From: Stella humosa
GTDB lineage: Bacteria > Pseudomonadota > Alphaproteobacteria > ATCC43930 > Allostellaceae
Length of the DNA stretch: 64,000 bases
Direction of reading: 5' to 3'
Assembly (NCBI RefSeq): GCF_006738645.1
Contig: NZ_AP019700.1
Location: forward strand, 3,484,001-3,548,000
Positions 36,225-44,748 of the stretch are shown piece after piece (the first letter of the stretch is position 1; each line of letters starts with the position of its first letter). The translations under genes were made by a program, and so were the position numbers. Under the pieces are notes generated by a model. That model did no database searches, was not told the origin of the DNA, and saw nothing but the letters and a program-made list of their open reading frames with translations.

Positions 36225-36437
36225 TTGTCCCCGAACAGCTCCTTCGTGCTCGGCGCCCTCATCGCCGTGCTCGGCATCCTTGGCCTGTTCCTGGCCGCCC
36301 GCACCATGGACCCCGGCATGTATGTAGCCGGCCTGATCTTCGCCGCCTTCGCCGTCTTCTTCGATTTCTGGCTGATCAAGCACTGGTTCGACCAGGCCGA
36401 GGCGGCCGCCGCGCGGGAGGCTCACCGGCACGGCTGA
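36225..36437 (+). CDS. Small two-helix membrane protein at the end of the cco operon
   Basis: A 70-residue protein I cannot assign to a named family. It has two hydrophobic helices (about 8-26 and 31-50) joined by MDPGMY, and a polar HWFDQAEAAAAREAHRHG tail. The start is TTG 36225 with AGGAGAAG about 6 bases upstream. It lies 23 bases after ccoS on the same strand and before a hairpin, so it is probably the last gene of the cbb3 operon. A role in oxidase assembly is inferred from position only. Confidence 0.72.
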   Translation: MSPNSSFVLGALIAVLGILGLFLAARTMDPGMYVAGLIFAAFAVFFDFWLIKHWFDQAEAAAAREAHRHG

Positions 36438-36477
36438 GCCGCGGCCGCCGATGCGGCAAGCTGCACGATTGTCCCCC

Positions 36478-36509
36478 CTCGATCCCGGCGCTAGCATTGC
36501 CGGATCGAG
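36478..36509 (+). terminator. Hairpin between the cco operon and fixL
   Basis: CTCGATCC-C-GGC (36478-36489) pairs with GCCGGATCGAG (36499-36509), an 11-bp stem with one bulged base and a 9-base loop. It follows the small membrane protein gene by 40 bases. No U-tract follows, so termination would have to be factor-assisted or partial. Confidence 0.45.
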
Positions 36510-36542
36510 CCTGCCGTCGTGCGGGCGCCCACATGAAGATTC

Positions 36543-37754
36543 GTGGCGACCATGGCCACCTGCGCCGGCGTCCCGCCGCCACGCCCATCATCGGAGACGC
36601 CCGAGCTAGAGGAGCTCTCGCTCAGGGCCGCCTACCTTCAGTCGATCCTCGACACCGTACCCGACGCGATGGTGGTGATCGACGACCGCGGGACCATTGA
36701 GCGCTTCAACCGCGCGGCGGAACGGCTATTCGGCTACGCCGCCGCCGAGGTCACCGGCCAGAACGTCAAAATCCTCATGCCCTCGCCCTATCGGGAAGCC
36801 CATGACGGCTATCTCGATCGCTACCTTTCCACCGGCGAACGCCGGATCATCGGTATCGGCCGGCTGCTGGTCGGCCTGCGGCGTGACGGCAGCACCTTCC
36901 CGATGGAACTGGCGGTGGGCGAGATGCGCACGGGCGAAGTGCGCAAGTTCACAGGCTTCATCCGCGACCTGACGGAGCGGCAACGCACCGAGGCCCGCCT
37001 CCAGGACCTTCAGCAGGAACTGCTCCACATCTCGCGCCTGTCCACCATGGGGGCCATGGCATCCAGCCTGGCGCACGAGCTGAACCAGCCGCTGACGGCC
37101 GTCGCCGGCTTCATGGCGGCCGGCGTGCGCTTCCTGGCCGACCCCACGGCCGAGAATGTCGCGATGGCGCGAGAGGCGCTGAAGGGCGCCGGCGAGCAGT
37201 CGGTGCGGGCCGGCCGCATCATCGGCCGCCTGCGCGAGTTCGTGGCCAAGGGCGAGAGCGAGAAGCGCTCGGAAAGTATCGTCAAGCTGGTCGAGGAAGC
37301 CAGCGCCCTGGCGCTGGTCGGCGCCAAGGAGCGCGGCATCCGCGTCCAGTACCGCATCGACCGTGGCATAGAACGGGTGCTGGTCGACAAGGTGCAGATC
37401 CAGCAGGTGATCCTCAACCTCGTGCGCAACGGCATCGAGGCCATGGAAGGATCGCCCGTGCGCGAACTGACCGTCGCCACCCATGCCGAGGCGGACGGCC
37501 GGACCGTGCGCGTCTCGGTCGCCGATACCGGCGGCGGGTTGCCGGCAGAGATCGCCGAGCGGCTGTTCCAGCCATTCGTCACCACCAAGGCCCAGGGGAT
37601 GGGGGTCGGCCTGTCGATCTGCCGATCCATCGTCGAGGCCCATGGCGGGCGAATCCGCTGGGACCCGAACCCTGGCGGCGGCTCGATCTTCAGCTTCACG
37701 GTCAGCGCTCTGCGGCCGGGCGACGCCGCCGACGACGAGCGGCCGAGGCAATGA
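36543..37754 (+). CDS. fixL: FixL-type heme-PAS oxygen-sensor histidine kinase, soluble
   Basis: FixL senses O2 through a heme in a PAS domain and phosphorylates FixJ when oxygen is low. The 403-residue protein has a PAS domain (about 32-150) with the proximal heme histidine at H87 in [11 protein letters not shown] and the regulatory arginine R107 in RIIGIGRLL. The kinase part has the phosphorylated histidine in [11 protein letters not shown] (about 175-185) and the ATP-binding [20 protein letters not shown] and [10 protein letters not shown] motifs. There is no membrane helix, as in Bradyrhizobium FixL. The start is uncertain: GTG 36543 or ATG 36552. It overlaps fixJ by 4 bases. Confidence 0.93.
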   Translation: MATMATCAGVPPPRPSSETPELEELSLRAAYLQSILDTVPDAMVVIDDRGTIERFNRAAERLFGYAAAEVTGQNVKILMPSPYREAHDGYLDRYLSTGERRIIGIGRLLVGLRRDGSTFPMELAVGEMRTGEVRKFTGFIRDLTERQRTEARLQDLQQELLHISRLSTMGAMASSLAHELNQPLTAVAGFMAAGVRFLADPTAENVAMAREALKGAGEQSVRAGRIIGRLREFVAKGESEKRSESIVKLVEEASALALVGAKERGIRVQYRIDRGIERVLVDKVQIQQVILNLVRNGIEAMEGSPVRELTVATHAEADGRTVRVSVADTGGGLPAEIAERLFQPFVTTKAQGMGVGLSICRSIVEAHGGRIRWDPNPGGGSIFSFTVSALRPGDAADDERPRQ

Positions 37755-38383
37755 CCGGGGAGATCGAGCGCACCGTCCACGTCGTCGACGACGACCAGGG
37801 GGTGCGCGACGGCCTGTCGATGCTGCTGCGATCGGCCCGGTTCGCGGTGGAGACCTATTCCTCCGGCCCGGCCTTCCTGGCGCGCGCGGCCGACCTGCGG
37901 CCGGGATGCGTGCTGCTCGACATCCGCATGCCCGAGATGAGCGGCCTGGAATTGCAGCAGGAGCTGCGGCGGCGGCGCATCCTGCTGCCGGTGATCGTCA
38001 TGACCGGCCATGGCGATGTCGCCGTGGCGGTCCAGGCCATGAAGGCAGGCGCGGTCGACTTCGTCGAGAAGCCGTTCGACGAGGACCAGTTGCTGGGGCT
38101 CGTCGAAGCCGCCCTGGCCGCGGCCGCGACCACCCACCGCCGGGCCCGGGATGCCGCCGAGGCCGCCGCCCTCGTCGCCACCCTGTCGCATCGCGAGCGC
38201 GACGTGCTGGACGGCCTGGTTTCCGGGCGATCCAACAAGCAGATCGCCTTCGACCTCGACATCAGCCCCCGCACCGTCGAAATCTATCGCGCCAACATGA
38301 TGGAGAAGCTGCAGGCACGGACGGTCTCCGCCGCCGTGCGGGTGGCGATCCTGGCCGGCGTTTCGGTCGACGAGGCGGGCTAG
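37751..38383 (+). CDS. fixJ: FixJ response regulator
   Basis: A 210-residue two-domain regulator. The receiver domain has the acidic pocket VVDDDQ, phosphorylated D57 in [12 protein letters not shown] in [11 protein letters not shown] and K in [11 protein letters not shown]. The C-terminal LuxR-type helix-turn-helix is [20 protein letters not shown] to [16 protein letters not shown], the FixJ type. FixJ-P is expected to activate fixK. Translation is coupled to fixL by an ATGA overlap. Confidence 0.95.
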   Translation: MTGEIERTVHVVDDDQGVRDGLSMLLRSARFAVETYSSGPAFLARAADLRPGCVLLDIRMPEMSGLELQQELRRRRILLPVIVMTGHGDVAVAVQAMKAGAVDFVEKPFDEDQLLGLVEAALAAAATTHRRARDAAEAAALVATLSHRERDVLDGLVSGRSNKQIAFDLDISPRTVEIYRANMMEKLQARTVSAAVRVAILAGVSVDEAG

Positions 38384-38399
38384 GGACTTTCCCTTAATT
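38380..38399. promoter_or_regulatory. Motif shared with the fixK upstream region (candidate FixJ target)
   Basis: CTAGGGACTTTCCCTTAATT aligns without gaps to a 20-base stretch before fixK (38904-38923) at 13 of 20 positions. It overlaps the fixJ stop and lies 85 bases before the receiver-only gene. A shared FixJ-P site is inferred only. Confidence 0.3.
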
Positions 38400-38483
38400 G
38401 CGGCGCAAGGCCGCGCATGCCCCTTTCTTCCGGCGGCCGCCCCTTCCGGACGGTGCCAGGAACCAGAGAGGCGCAGCGCAGCC

Positions 38484-38882
38484 GTGTCCCGCGACACCGG
38501 CCCCGATACGGGATTGGTCGTCCTGGTGGACGATGACGACGCCGTGCGGTCGGCGCTGGAGATGCTGCTGGCGTCCTGCGGCTGGCGGGTCCGGGCATTC
38601 GCGTCGCCAGATGACGCGCTGGCAGCCGCCCTCCCGGCCGGCCGGGAGGGCTGCCTTGTCGTCGACTACCAGATGCCGGGCATGAACGGCTTGCAGTTGC
38701 TGGACCGCCTGCGCGCCGCCGGCTGCCACCAGCCGGCCATTCTGATCACCGGCAAGGTGGACGGCCGCCCCCGGCTCGATCGCTGCGCGGCGGCGCGCGG
38801 CCTGTCGACCCTGCTGGACAAACCCCTGGATGCCGACGCCCTGGTCGCCGCCATCGCCGCCCTGCTGGCAGACGGCCGGTAG
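38484..38882 (+). CDS. Receiver-only response regulator between fixJ and fixK
   Basis: A 132-residue single-domain receiver with no output domain. It keeps the acidic pocket VLVDDDDAVR, phosphoacceptor D61 in LVVDYQMPGMNG, T89-like threonine in LITGKVDG and lysine in LLDKPLDADAL. The domain resembles FixJ receivers. It could act as a phosphate sink or competitor for FixL, tuning the oxygen response, much as small receivers do in other bacteria. That role is inferred. The start is GTG 38484 with GAGAGG about 13 bases upstream. Confidence 0.85.
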   Translation: MSRDTGPDTGLVVLVDDDDAVRSALEMLLASCGWRVRAFASPDDALAAALPAGREGCLVVDYQMPGMNGLQLLDRLRAAGCHQPAILITGKVDGRPRLDRCAAARGLSTLLDKPLDADALVAAIAALLADGR

Positions 38883-38903
38883 CGGCCGCCTCCGTACAAC
38901 TAC

Positions 38904-38923
38904 CTAAGGGTATTCCACGAATT
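38904..38923 (+). promoter_or_regulatory. Candidate FixJ-dependent promoter element before fixK
   Basis: CTAAGGGTATTCCACGAATT ends about 60 bases before the fixK ATG and resembles the element before the receiver-only gene at 38380-38399. It lies where an activator site for fixK would be expected. The resemblance is partial, so this is a prediction. Confidence 0.33.
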
Positions 38924-38983
38924 TCCGGGCGACGGCGGCGGGCCTACTCCTTGGCGACGATTTCGGCCAACCGGGAGAAACCG

Positions 38984-39694
38984 ATGCAGTCGCTGGCGAT
39001 CGCCACAGGCGCCCACCCGATCGAGCCGTCGGCGTTCCGCAACCTGCCACCTTCGCGCGGCCCCCGGCCAGCGCCGCAGGATGTCCTGCGCGGCCTGCAA
39101 CCGATCGCGGTGGTCACCCCCTGCGAGGCGGGCCACGCAATCTTCCGCGAGGGCGATCCCGCGACCCATTGGTATCAGGTGGCAACGGGGGCGCTGCGCA
39201 GTTGCAAGCTGCTGGCCGACGGCCGCCGCCAGATCGGCGAGTTCCTGCTGCCGGGCGACGTCTTCGGCTTCGAGGTCGGCGACGCCCATACGCTCGACGT
39301 GGAGGCGTTGGGCCACGCCTCGGTGACCCGCTTCTCGCGCGGTCGCATCCGCCTCCTTTTGGAGACGCGGCCCGAGCTCGCCGCTCGCTTGCCGCAACTG
39401 GCGTTCGAGACGACCGCCCGGGCTCACGCCCGGCTGCTCGTGCTGGCCCGCCAGACCGCGCAGGAGCGCGTCGTCGGCTTCGTGCTGGAGATGGCACGGC
39501 GCCTGGCGGTCGGCGGCAGCGATTTCGTCCTGCCGATGAACCGCAACGACATCGCCGACTATCTGTGCCTGACAATCGAAACGGTGTGCCGGGTGATCGC
39601 CGACCTCAAGCGCGACGGGCTGATCCAGGCGACCTCGGCCCAGCACATCGCGATCCTCGACCGGGCGGCACTGGAGCGGCTGGCCGTCGCTTGA
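38984..39694 (+). CDS. fixK: FixK-like Crp/Fnr-family regulator
   Basis: A 236-residue regulator with a cyclic-nucleotide-like beta-roll (about 45-130), dimer helix and a C-terminal winged helix. It lacks the four-cysteine iron-sulfur motif of FNR, so it should not sense oxygen itself and fits FixK, which is under FixLJ control. The recognition helix DYLCLTIETVCRVIADLKRD has E199 and R203 as in FNR/FixK, with C202 where FNR has serine, and predicts binding to TTGAT-N4-ATCAA. Such boxes occur before ccoN and the TauE/SafE gene. ATG 38984 follows GGGAG. Confidence 0.92.
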   Translation: MQSLAIATGAHPIEPSAFRNLPPSRGPRPAPQDVLRGLQPIAVVTPCEAGHAIFREGDPATHWYQVATGALRSCKLLADGRRQIGEFLLPGDVFGFEVGDAHTLDVEALGHASVTRFSRGRIRLLLETRPELAARLPQLAFETTARAHARLLVLARQTAQERVVGFVLEMARRLAVGGSDFVLPMNRNDIADYLCLTIETVCRVIADLKRDGLIQATSAQHIAILDRAALERLAVA

Positions 39695-39700
39695 GACGAC

Positions 39701-39720
39701 GACGGCCAGCCATGGCCGTC
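39701..39720. terminator. Hairpin after fixK
   Basis: GACGGCC (39701-39707) and GGCCGTC (39714-39720) form a perfect 7-bp stem with a 6-base loop, just after the fixK stop and before the convergent methyltransferase gene. It has no U-tract on either strand. Confidence 0.45.
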
Positions 39721-39769
39721 AGGGCTTGGCGAACTTCAGGGCTTGGCGAACTTCAGGGCTTGGCGAACT
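39719..39769. repeat. Three tandem 17-bp repeats carrying the methyltransferase stop codon
   Basis: The unit, read on the minus strand, is AGTTCGCCAAGCCCTGA and is present three times in perfect tandem (39719-39735, 39736-39752, 39753-39769). The copy at 39753 encodes the last residues and stop of the minus-strand gene. The other two lie past the stop and each carry a TGA, though in other frames. This looks like slippage duplication of the gene end. Confidence 0.9.
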
Positions 39770-40631
39770 TCAGGACGAACTGGTCCTTGGGCTGCGGCGG
39801 GTCCGGCGTGTTGCGGTCGCGCGGGTCATTGGGGTTGCGCAGGAAATCGCCGACCGCCACCAGCTTCAGGCCGGCGGCCTCGACCTCCTGGCGCACGAAC
39901 GCCTCCTCGACCCGGTGCAGCGTGCCGGCCTCGGAAATGCCGGTGCCCGGCCGGCCGGCATGGTCGGCGATGACGTAGATCCCGCCCGGCTTCAAGGCGC
40001 GGAAGACCGCGGCATTCATGGCCGCACGGTCGATGCCGAGATGGCCCAGGTCGTGATAGTTGAACATCAGCGTGACGAGGTCGAAGCGGCTAGACGCCAG
40101 TTCGGGCGGGACCGGATCCTCGAACGGGCGGGACAGGGCCACGATGGGCGCGGCAGCAACGCCCGCGGCCTTCAGCTTGGCGTCGCGGTCGGCCAGCGCC
40201 ACCGGCGACGGGCGTGGCGGCGGTGTGGCCGGGGCGGCGGCGCGCGGCGGGGCGGCCGCCGTCGGGTGGCTGTTCCCCTCGGGTACCGCCTGCATGGCGG
40301 CAGGCCGCGGCGGGCCGGGTGGCCGGCTTTGGCCATAGACCATCCCGGTCGGACCGGCGGCCCGCGCGACCAGTTCCGTGGTGTAGCCGCCGGCAGCACT
40401 GAGATCGAGCGCCACCGTGCCGGGCTGGATGGCGAGGAAGGCCAGCATGCGGTCGGGCTTGCGGCGCAGGTCGTTGGTGCGATCGGCCTCGGACCGGTCG
40501 GGGCTGGCAAGGATCTGGGCGATGCGATCGGGCGATATGGCGTCCGGCCCAGACGACGGCACCGCGCAGCCGCCCAGCGCCAGGCCGGCGGCGACCGCGA
40601 CGGCGGCCAGGACATTGTACCTTGCAGTCAT
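39753..40631 (-). CDS. Predicted exported class I SAM-methyltransferase-like lipoprotein (COG4798 type)
   Basis: The 292-residue protein has a lipoprotein signal (LAVAVAAGLALGGC-like, lipobox LGGC, C22) and then a Rossmann methyltransferase fold: VALDLSAAGGYTTELVARAAG (motif I), FDLVTLMFNYHDLGH and RALKPGGIYVIADHAG. Motif I has DLSAAGG in place of DxGxGxG. A Pro/Ala-rich insert occupies about 102-145. COG4798 proteins are annotated as predicted methyltransferases, yet the periplasm has no SAM supply, so the reaction is unclear. It converges on fixK across tandem repeats. Confidence 0.82.
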   Translation of the reverse strand: MTARYNVLAAVAVAAGLALGGCAVPSSGPDAISPDRIAQILASPDRSEADRTNDLRRKPDRMLAFLAIQPGTVALDLSAAGGYTTELVARAAGPTGMVYGQSRPPGPPRPAAMQAVPEGNSHPTAAAPPRAAAPATPPPRPSPVALADRDAKLKAAGVAAAPIVALSRPFEDPVPPELASSRFDLVTLMFNYHDLGHLGIDRAAMNAAVFRALKPGGIYVIADHAGRPGTGISEAGTLHRVEEAFVRQEVEAAGLKLVAVGDFLRNPNDPRDRNTPDPPQPKDQFVLKFAKP

Positions 40632-40745
40632 CGTCGCCCCCTGCCCTTACCCATCAGCCCGAAGGCGAACGCCGTCGGCCGCATGATGGTATCCGGTATT
40701 GCCGGGGTCGGCCAGAAGAGCGGAGGCGACAGCCATCGCCGCGCC

Positions 40746-41489
40746 TCACGCGCCGAAATAGGCCGCTTCCGCCCGCCCCGCGCCGGCCAGGGCCGCGGGC
40801 TCGCCGGCGAACGATACGCTGCCGCTCTCCAGCACATAGGCGTGGCCCGCCACCCGCAGCGCCAGCCCCAGGTTCTGCTCCGACAGCAGGAAGGCGACGC
40901 CGCGCTCGGTGTTGAGCCGCCGGACGACGGCGAAGACCTCGGACGCGATCGCCGGGGCCAGGCCCATGGTCGGCTCGTCGAGCAGCATCAGCGCCGGGCG
41001 GCCCATCAGCCCACGGCCGATCGCCGCCATCTGCTGCTCGCCGCCCGACAGGTATCCCGTCTTCTGCTTCCGCCGCTCGCGCAGGCGCGGGAAGAGGGCG
41101 TAGACCTCCTCCAGGTCGCTGCGGATGCCGGCGCGGTCCGAGCGCGAATAGGCACCCATGCGGAGGTTCTCCTCCACGTCGAGTTGCCGGAAGAGCCGCC
41201 GGCCCTCCAGCACGTGGACGATGCCGCGCCGCACCAGCTCGGCCGTCGTGCGCGTGTCGATCGCCTCGCCGCGAAAGCGGATGCGGCCGCGGCGGACGCT
41301 GCCGCCCTCGGCCGCCAGCACCCGCGAGACCGCCTTCAGCGTCGTCGACTTGCCGGCGCCGTTGGCCCCGAGGAGGGCGACCACGCCCCCCTCGGGCACC
41401 ACCAGCGACACCCCCTTCAGGGCCAGGACGCTGCCGTCATAGACGACCTCGACGCCCTCCAGCTCCAGCAGGGGAACGGTCGCGGCCAT
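40746..41489 (-). CDS. livF: LivF-type ATPase of a branched-chain amino acid/amide ABC importer
   Basis: A 247-residue ATPase with Walker A GANGAGKST (about 38-46), signature YLSGGEQQMAAIGRGL and Walker B LMLLDEPTMGLAP. The layout is that of LivF, the second ATPase of Liv/Urt/Fmd-type importers. It is the last gene of a six-gene minus-strand operon, 3 bases after the binding-protein gene. Confidence 0.93.
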   Translation of the reverse strand: MAATVPLLELEGVEVVYDGSVLALKGVSLVVPEGGVVALLGANGAGKSTTLKAVSRVLAAEGGSVRRGRIRFRGEAIDTRTTAELVRRGIVHVLEGRRLFRQLDVEENLRMGAYSRSDRAGIRSDLEEVYALFPRLRERRKQKTGYLSGGEQQMAAIGRGLMGRPALMLLDEPTMGLAPAIASEVFAVVRRLNTERGVAFLLSEQNLGLALRVAGHAYVLESGSVSFAGEPAALAGAGRAEAAYFGA

Positions 41490-41492
41490 CGG

Positions 41493-42809
41493 CTACTGCT
41501 TGGCCTTCACTTCGGCCCGGTAGGCCGCGGCCGAGCGCTTCACCTCGTCCCACACCACGTCCTCGTAGGGCGGGATCCAGCCGGAGATTGTGGTCCAGGT
41601 CTTGCCGTCCCAGCGCTGGAACACCTGCCCGTCGACGCCGCCATGATACTGCGGGGTCAGCGAGATCTCGGGCACGAGGCCTTCGGCACCCAGTTCCTTC
41701 AGCCGCTCCTTGGTCAGCTTCACCTTGTTGAGGCCGTTCAGCACCTTCTCGCCCGTCAGCGGCAGGCCCTGGTCGCGGATGGCGTGGCCGAACGCCTCGG
41801 CGATCAGGATGCCGGTCAGGACGCCACGGTTGTAGGCAACGGTGCCGACCCGCTCGCGCTCGATGTTGCCCTTCCCGGCATCATGCACCTTAGCCAGGAT
41901 CTCCTTGATCACCGGGAAATCGCGGCCGACGCCGTGGTAGTTGGCCGAGACGTAGTTCTTGGCCAGGTCGCCGGCGGCGACAATGTCTTCCTCCGAGCCG
42001 CACCAGAGCGTGCCGATGAACTTGTCGATCGGAAAGCCGACCTTCTGGATCTCGGTGAAGGGCACGGTGCAGGACTGGCCGTAGTTCCACTGGACGGCCC
42101 AGTCGGCGCGGTAGCGCCGGGCGATGTCGACCCAGGCGGCGCTCTGCTCCAACCCCGGCGGCGGCAGCGGGAACGACTTCCACTCGAAGCCGAAGCGCTT
42201 GGACAGCACCTCCAGCACCGGGATCGCGCCGCGGCCATAGGCGTTGTCGAGATGGATGAAGGCGATCTTCTTGCCCTTCAGCTTGTCCTCGCCGCCCTCG
42301 CGCTGGGCGAGGTAGCGGATCGTCGAGGAGGCCTGGGCCCAGAAGTTGGCGACGACCGGGTAGAGGTAGGGAAAGGTCTCGCCGTCGGTGGAGTCGGCGC
42401 GGTTGCCGGCGGGGTTGATGCCGGCCACCTTGTCGGCCGCCAACCGCTCGCCCAGGGCCACCACGGCCGGCGTGCTGTTGGGATAGACGATCTTCCACTC
42501 GCCGCGGAAGCGCTCGTAGCATTCCAGTGCGCGCGGCGTCGCATAGGCGAACTCGCACTCGCTCCAGCGGATCTTGGCGCCCTCGATGCCGCCCTTGGCG
42601 TTCAGCAGGGCGAAATAATCCTGCTGGCCGCTGCTGACGCCGGTGGCCCCGGTGGCGAAGGGGCCGGTGCGCGTCACTAGCATGGGGTGGTGGATCTCCG
42701 GGTCGGCGGCGGCGGCCGGCACTGCGTCGAACACCGGCACCAGGCTGCCTAGCGCCAGCAGGCCAAGCGCGAGCGCCCGGCCCCGTCTCTTGGGCACGTC
42801 ATTGGTCAT
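41493..42809 (-). CDS. Periplasmic substrate-binding protein of the Liv-type importer
   Basis: A 438-residue type I periplasmic binding protein. The signal peptide runs to about residue 33 (AAAADPE). It has the HHPMLVTRTGPFATGATGVS start strand, GRGAIPVLEVL and TVAYNRGVLTGILIAEAF. It belongs to the large Liv family that binds amino acids, amides, urea or aromatic acids. The ligand is unknown, but the cysteine hydrolase heading the operon hints at an amide or ureide. The start ATG 42809 overlaps the livM stop. Confidence 0.9.
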   Translation of the reverse strand: MTNDVPKRRGRALALGLLALGSLVPVFDAVPAAAADPEIHHPMLVTRTGPFATGATGVSSGQQDYFALLNAKGGIEGAKIRWSECEFAYATPRALECYERFRGEWKIVYPNSTPAVVALGERLAADKVAGINPAGNRADSTDGETFPYLYPVVANFWAQASSTIRYLAQREGGEDKLKGKKIAFIHLDNAYGRGAIPVLEVLSKRFGFEWKSFPLPPPGLEQSAAWVDIARRYRADWAVQWNYGQSCTVPFTEIQKVGFPIDKFIGTLWCGSEEDIVAAGDLAKNYVSANYHGVGRDFPVIKEILAKVHDAGKGNIERERVGTVAYNRGVLTGILIAEAFGHAIRDQGLPLTGEKVLNGLNKVKLTKERLKELGAEGLVPEISLTPQYHGGVDGQVFQRWDGKTWTTISGWIPPYEDVVWDEVKRSAAAYRAEVKAKQ

Positions 42810-43864
42810 GATTGTCTCCGTGAGATGGAAGTTGAGCGCAGTCGATTTGCGGCGCGCGTGACCAGCCGGGCCAGGCCGCGTGGCTCGGCGATCAGGAAGA
42901 CGAGCAGGAGCAGACCGAACACGACGTGCTCGGCGTTCGATATCAGGGCGGAATTGACCGCCCCGCCGCCGACGAAGGCCGCTCCCCAGGTCAGCGAGAC
43001 GCTGATCGCGACGGGCAGGAGCGCGATGAAGGCCGCCCCCAGGTAGGAGCCGAGCACCGAGCCCAGCCCGCCGACGATGATCATGCCGAGCAGCTTGATC
43101 GACAGCTCGAGCTGGTACTCCTCGACGCTGGCGATCCCGGTCCAGGCGAAGACGACCAGCGCGCCGGCGACGCCGCCATAGAAGGCCGCCACGGCGAAGG
43201 CGAAGAGCTTGTAGCGGAAGGCCGGCACGCCCAGCACCTCGGCCGCCACCTCGCGCTCGCGGATGGCGATCCAGGCCCGGCCGATCCGGCTGGCGACGAG
43301 GTTGCGGGCGAACAGCGTCAGCGGCACGGCGACGGCCAGCACCAGCAGGTACTTGTCCAGCGTGCTGCGGATCTCCCACGGACCCAGCATGATGCGCGGG
43401 ATGCCGATGGTGCCGTGCGCCTCGGCGCCGAACCATGGCACCCGCTGGATCGCCCACAGCACGACGACCTGGGCCGCCAGCGTCGCCACCATCAGATAGA
43501 GCCCGCGGATGCGCCGCGTCGGCAGGCCGACCACGACGCCCACCAGGGCGCTGGCGCCGCCCGCCGCCAGCAGGGCCAGCGGCAGCGGCAGCCCGTAGCG
43601 GCCGTAGGAGATGGCACCGACGAAGGCGCCGACGGCCATGAAGGCCGCCTGTCCCATGGAGATCTGGCCGGCGCAGCCGACCAGCAGGTTGAGGCCGAGT
43701 GCGGCCAGCCCGTAGATCAGGGCCGGCATCGCCACGCCCTTGATCCAGTATTCGCCGCCCGCCAGCGGCAGCGCCAGGAACAGGGCCGCGGCGGCAACGA
43801 TCGCTGCCAGGCGCAGCCGGCGCGACGTCGCCGTCTCCGGCAGGACGATGGCGGGCGCGCTCAT
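42806..43864 (-). CDS. livM: LivM-type permease
   Basis: A 352-residue membrane protein with about ten helices and the LivM landmarks YGLAALGLNLLVGCAGQISM, GQAAFMAVGAFVGA and KLLGMIIVGGLGSVLGSYLG. It pairs with LivH to form the channel. Its start at ATG 43864 overlaps the livH stop, and its stop overlaps the binding-protein start. Confidence 0.93.
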   Translation of the reverse strand: MSAPAIVLPETATSRRLRLAAIVAAAALFLALPLAGGEYWIKGVAMPALIYGLAALGLNLLVGCAGQISMGQAAFMAVGAFVGAISYGRYGLPLPLALLAAGGASALVGVVVGLPTRRIRGLYLMVATLAAQVVVLWAIQRVPWFGAEAHGTIGIPRIMLGPWEIRSTLDKYLLVLAVAVPLTLFARNLVASRIGRAWIAIREREVAAEVLGVPAFRYKLFAFAVAAFYGGVAGALVVFAWTGIASVEEYQLELSIKLLGMIIVGGLGSVLGSYLGAAFIALLPVAISVSLTWGAAFVGGGAVNSALISNAEHVVFGLLLLVFLIAEPRGLARLVTRAANRLRSTSISRRQS

Positions 43865-44748
43865 ATCCGCTCGACCGACTTCTCGCCCAGCAGCCCGTGC
43901 GGGCGCAGCAGCAGCACCAGCAGGGCCGCCAGATAGGCGATCATCTCCTGCACGCCGCCGCCGACGATGGGCCCGAGGAAGCCTTCGCCCAGCGCCTCGG
44001 CCGCCCCCACCAGCAGGCCGGCCAGGATGACGCCCGGAATGCTCTCGATGCCGCCGATGATGAGGATGGGCAGCGCCTTCAAGGTGATCTGGGTCATGCC
44101 GAAATGGACGCCGATGCGGCTGCCCCACAGGACGCCCGCCACGATCGCGACCGCACCCGCCAGGGTCCAGGCCGCGGCCCACACCCGGTGGGTCGGCACG
44201 CCCATGGCCTGGGCCGCGATCGGGTCGCTCGCCAGCGCGCGCAGGCCGAGGCCGACCCTGGTCCAGCGGAAGAAGAGCGCGATCAGCAGCACCGACAGGC
44301 CGGCCACGCCCGCCCCCATCAGGTCGGCCGGCGACACATAGACGCCATGGAACTGCAAGGGTGCCGCCGGCAGGTCGAGCTTCAGCCCACGCGGCTGGTT
44401 GCCCCAGACGATCTGCGCCACGCCTTCCAGGATGGAGGCAACGGCCACCGTCGCCATGAAGATCGCCAGCGCCGATCGCCCGACCAGCGGTCGCAGCACG
44501 AAGCGCTCGACCGCGACCGCGATCACCGCCATGCCGGCCAGCGCCGCCGCCAGCGCGCCCGCCAGTCCGAACACCGGGCGCAGGCCCACCACCATCAGGG
44601 CGGCGAACAGCGTCATCGCGCCCTGGGCGAAGTTGAAGACGGCCGAGGCCTTGTAGATGAGGACGAATCCAAGGGCGACCATGGCGTACATGACGCCGAT
44701 CAGAAGGCCGGTGATCGTCAGCTCGACGGCATAGACGAGGTCGTTCAT
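43861..44748 (-). CDS. livH: LivH-type permease
   Basis: A 295-residue membrane protein with about eight helices. It has the LivH hallmarks GLLIGVMYAMVALGFVLIYK, FNFAQGAMTLFAAL and LPILIIGGIESIPGVILAGL. Start ATG 44748 overlaps the livG stop. The final residues ERI overlap the livM start. Typical in length and content for the family. Confidence 0.93.
   Translation of the reverse strand: MNDLVYAVELTITGLLIGVMYAMVALGFVLIYKASAVFNFAQGAMTLFAALMVVGLRPVFGLAGALAAALAGMAVIAVAVERFVLRPLVGRSALAIFMATVAVASILEGVAQIVWGNQPRGLKLDLPAAPLQFHGVYVSPADLMGAGVAGLSVLLIALFFRWTRVGLGLRALASDPIAAQAMGVPTHRVWAAAWTLAGAVAIVAGVLWGSRIGVHFGMTQITLKALPILIIGGIESIPGVILAGLLVGAAEALGEGFLGPIVGGGVQEMIAYLAALLVLLLRPHGLLGEKSVERI

Noticed and set aside
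39726-42680. A 984-codon open frame on the plus strand
   Set aside because: It is antisense to the methyltransferase, livF and binding-protein genes, whose motifs are clear on the minus strand; the plus-strand product resembles nothing.
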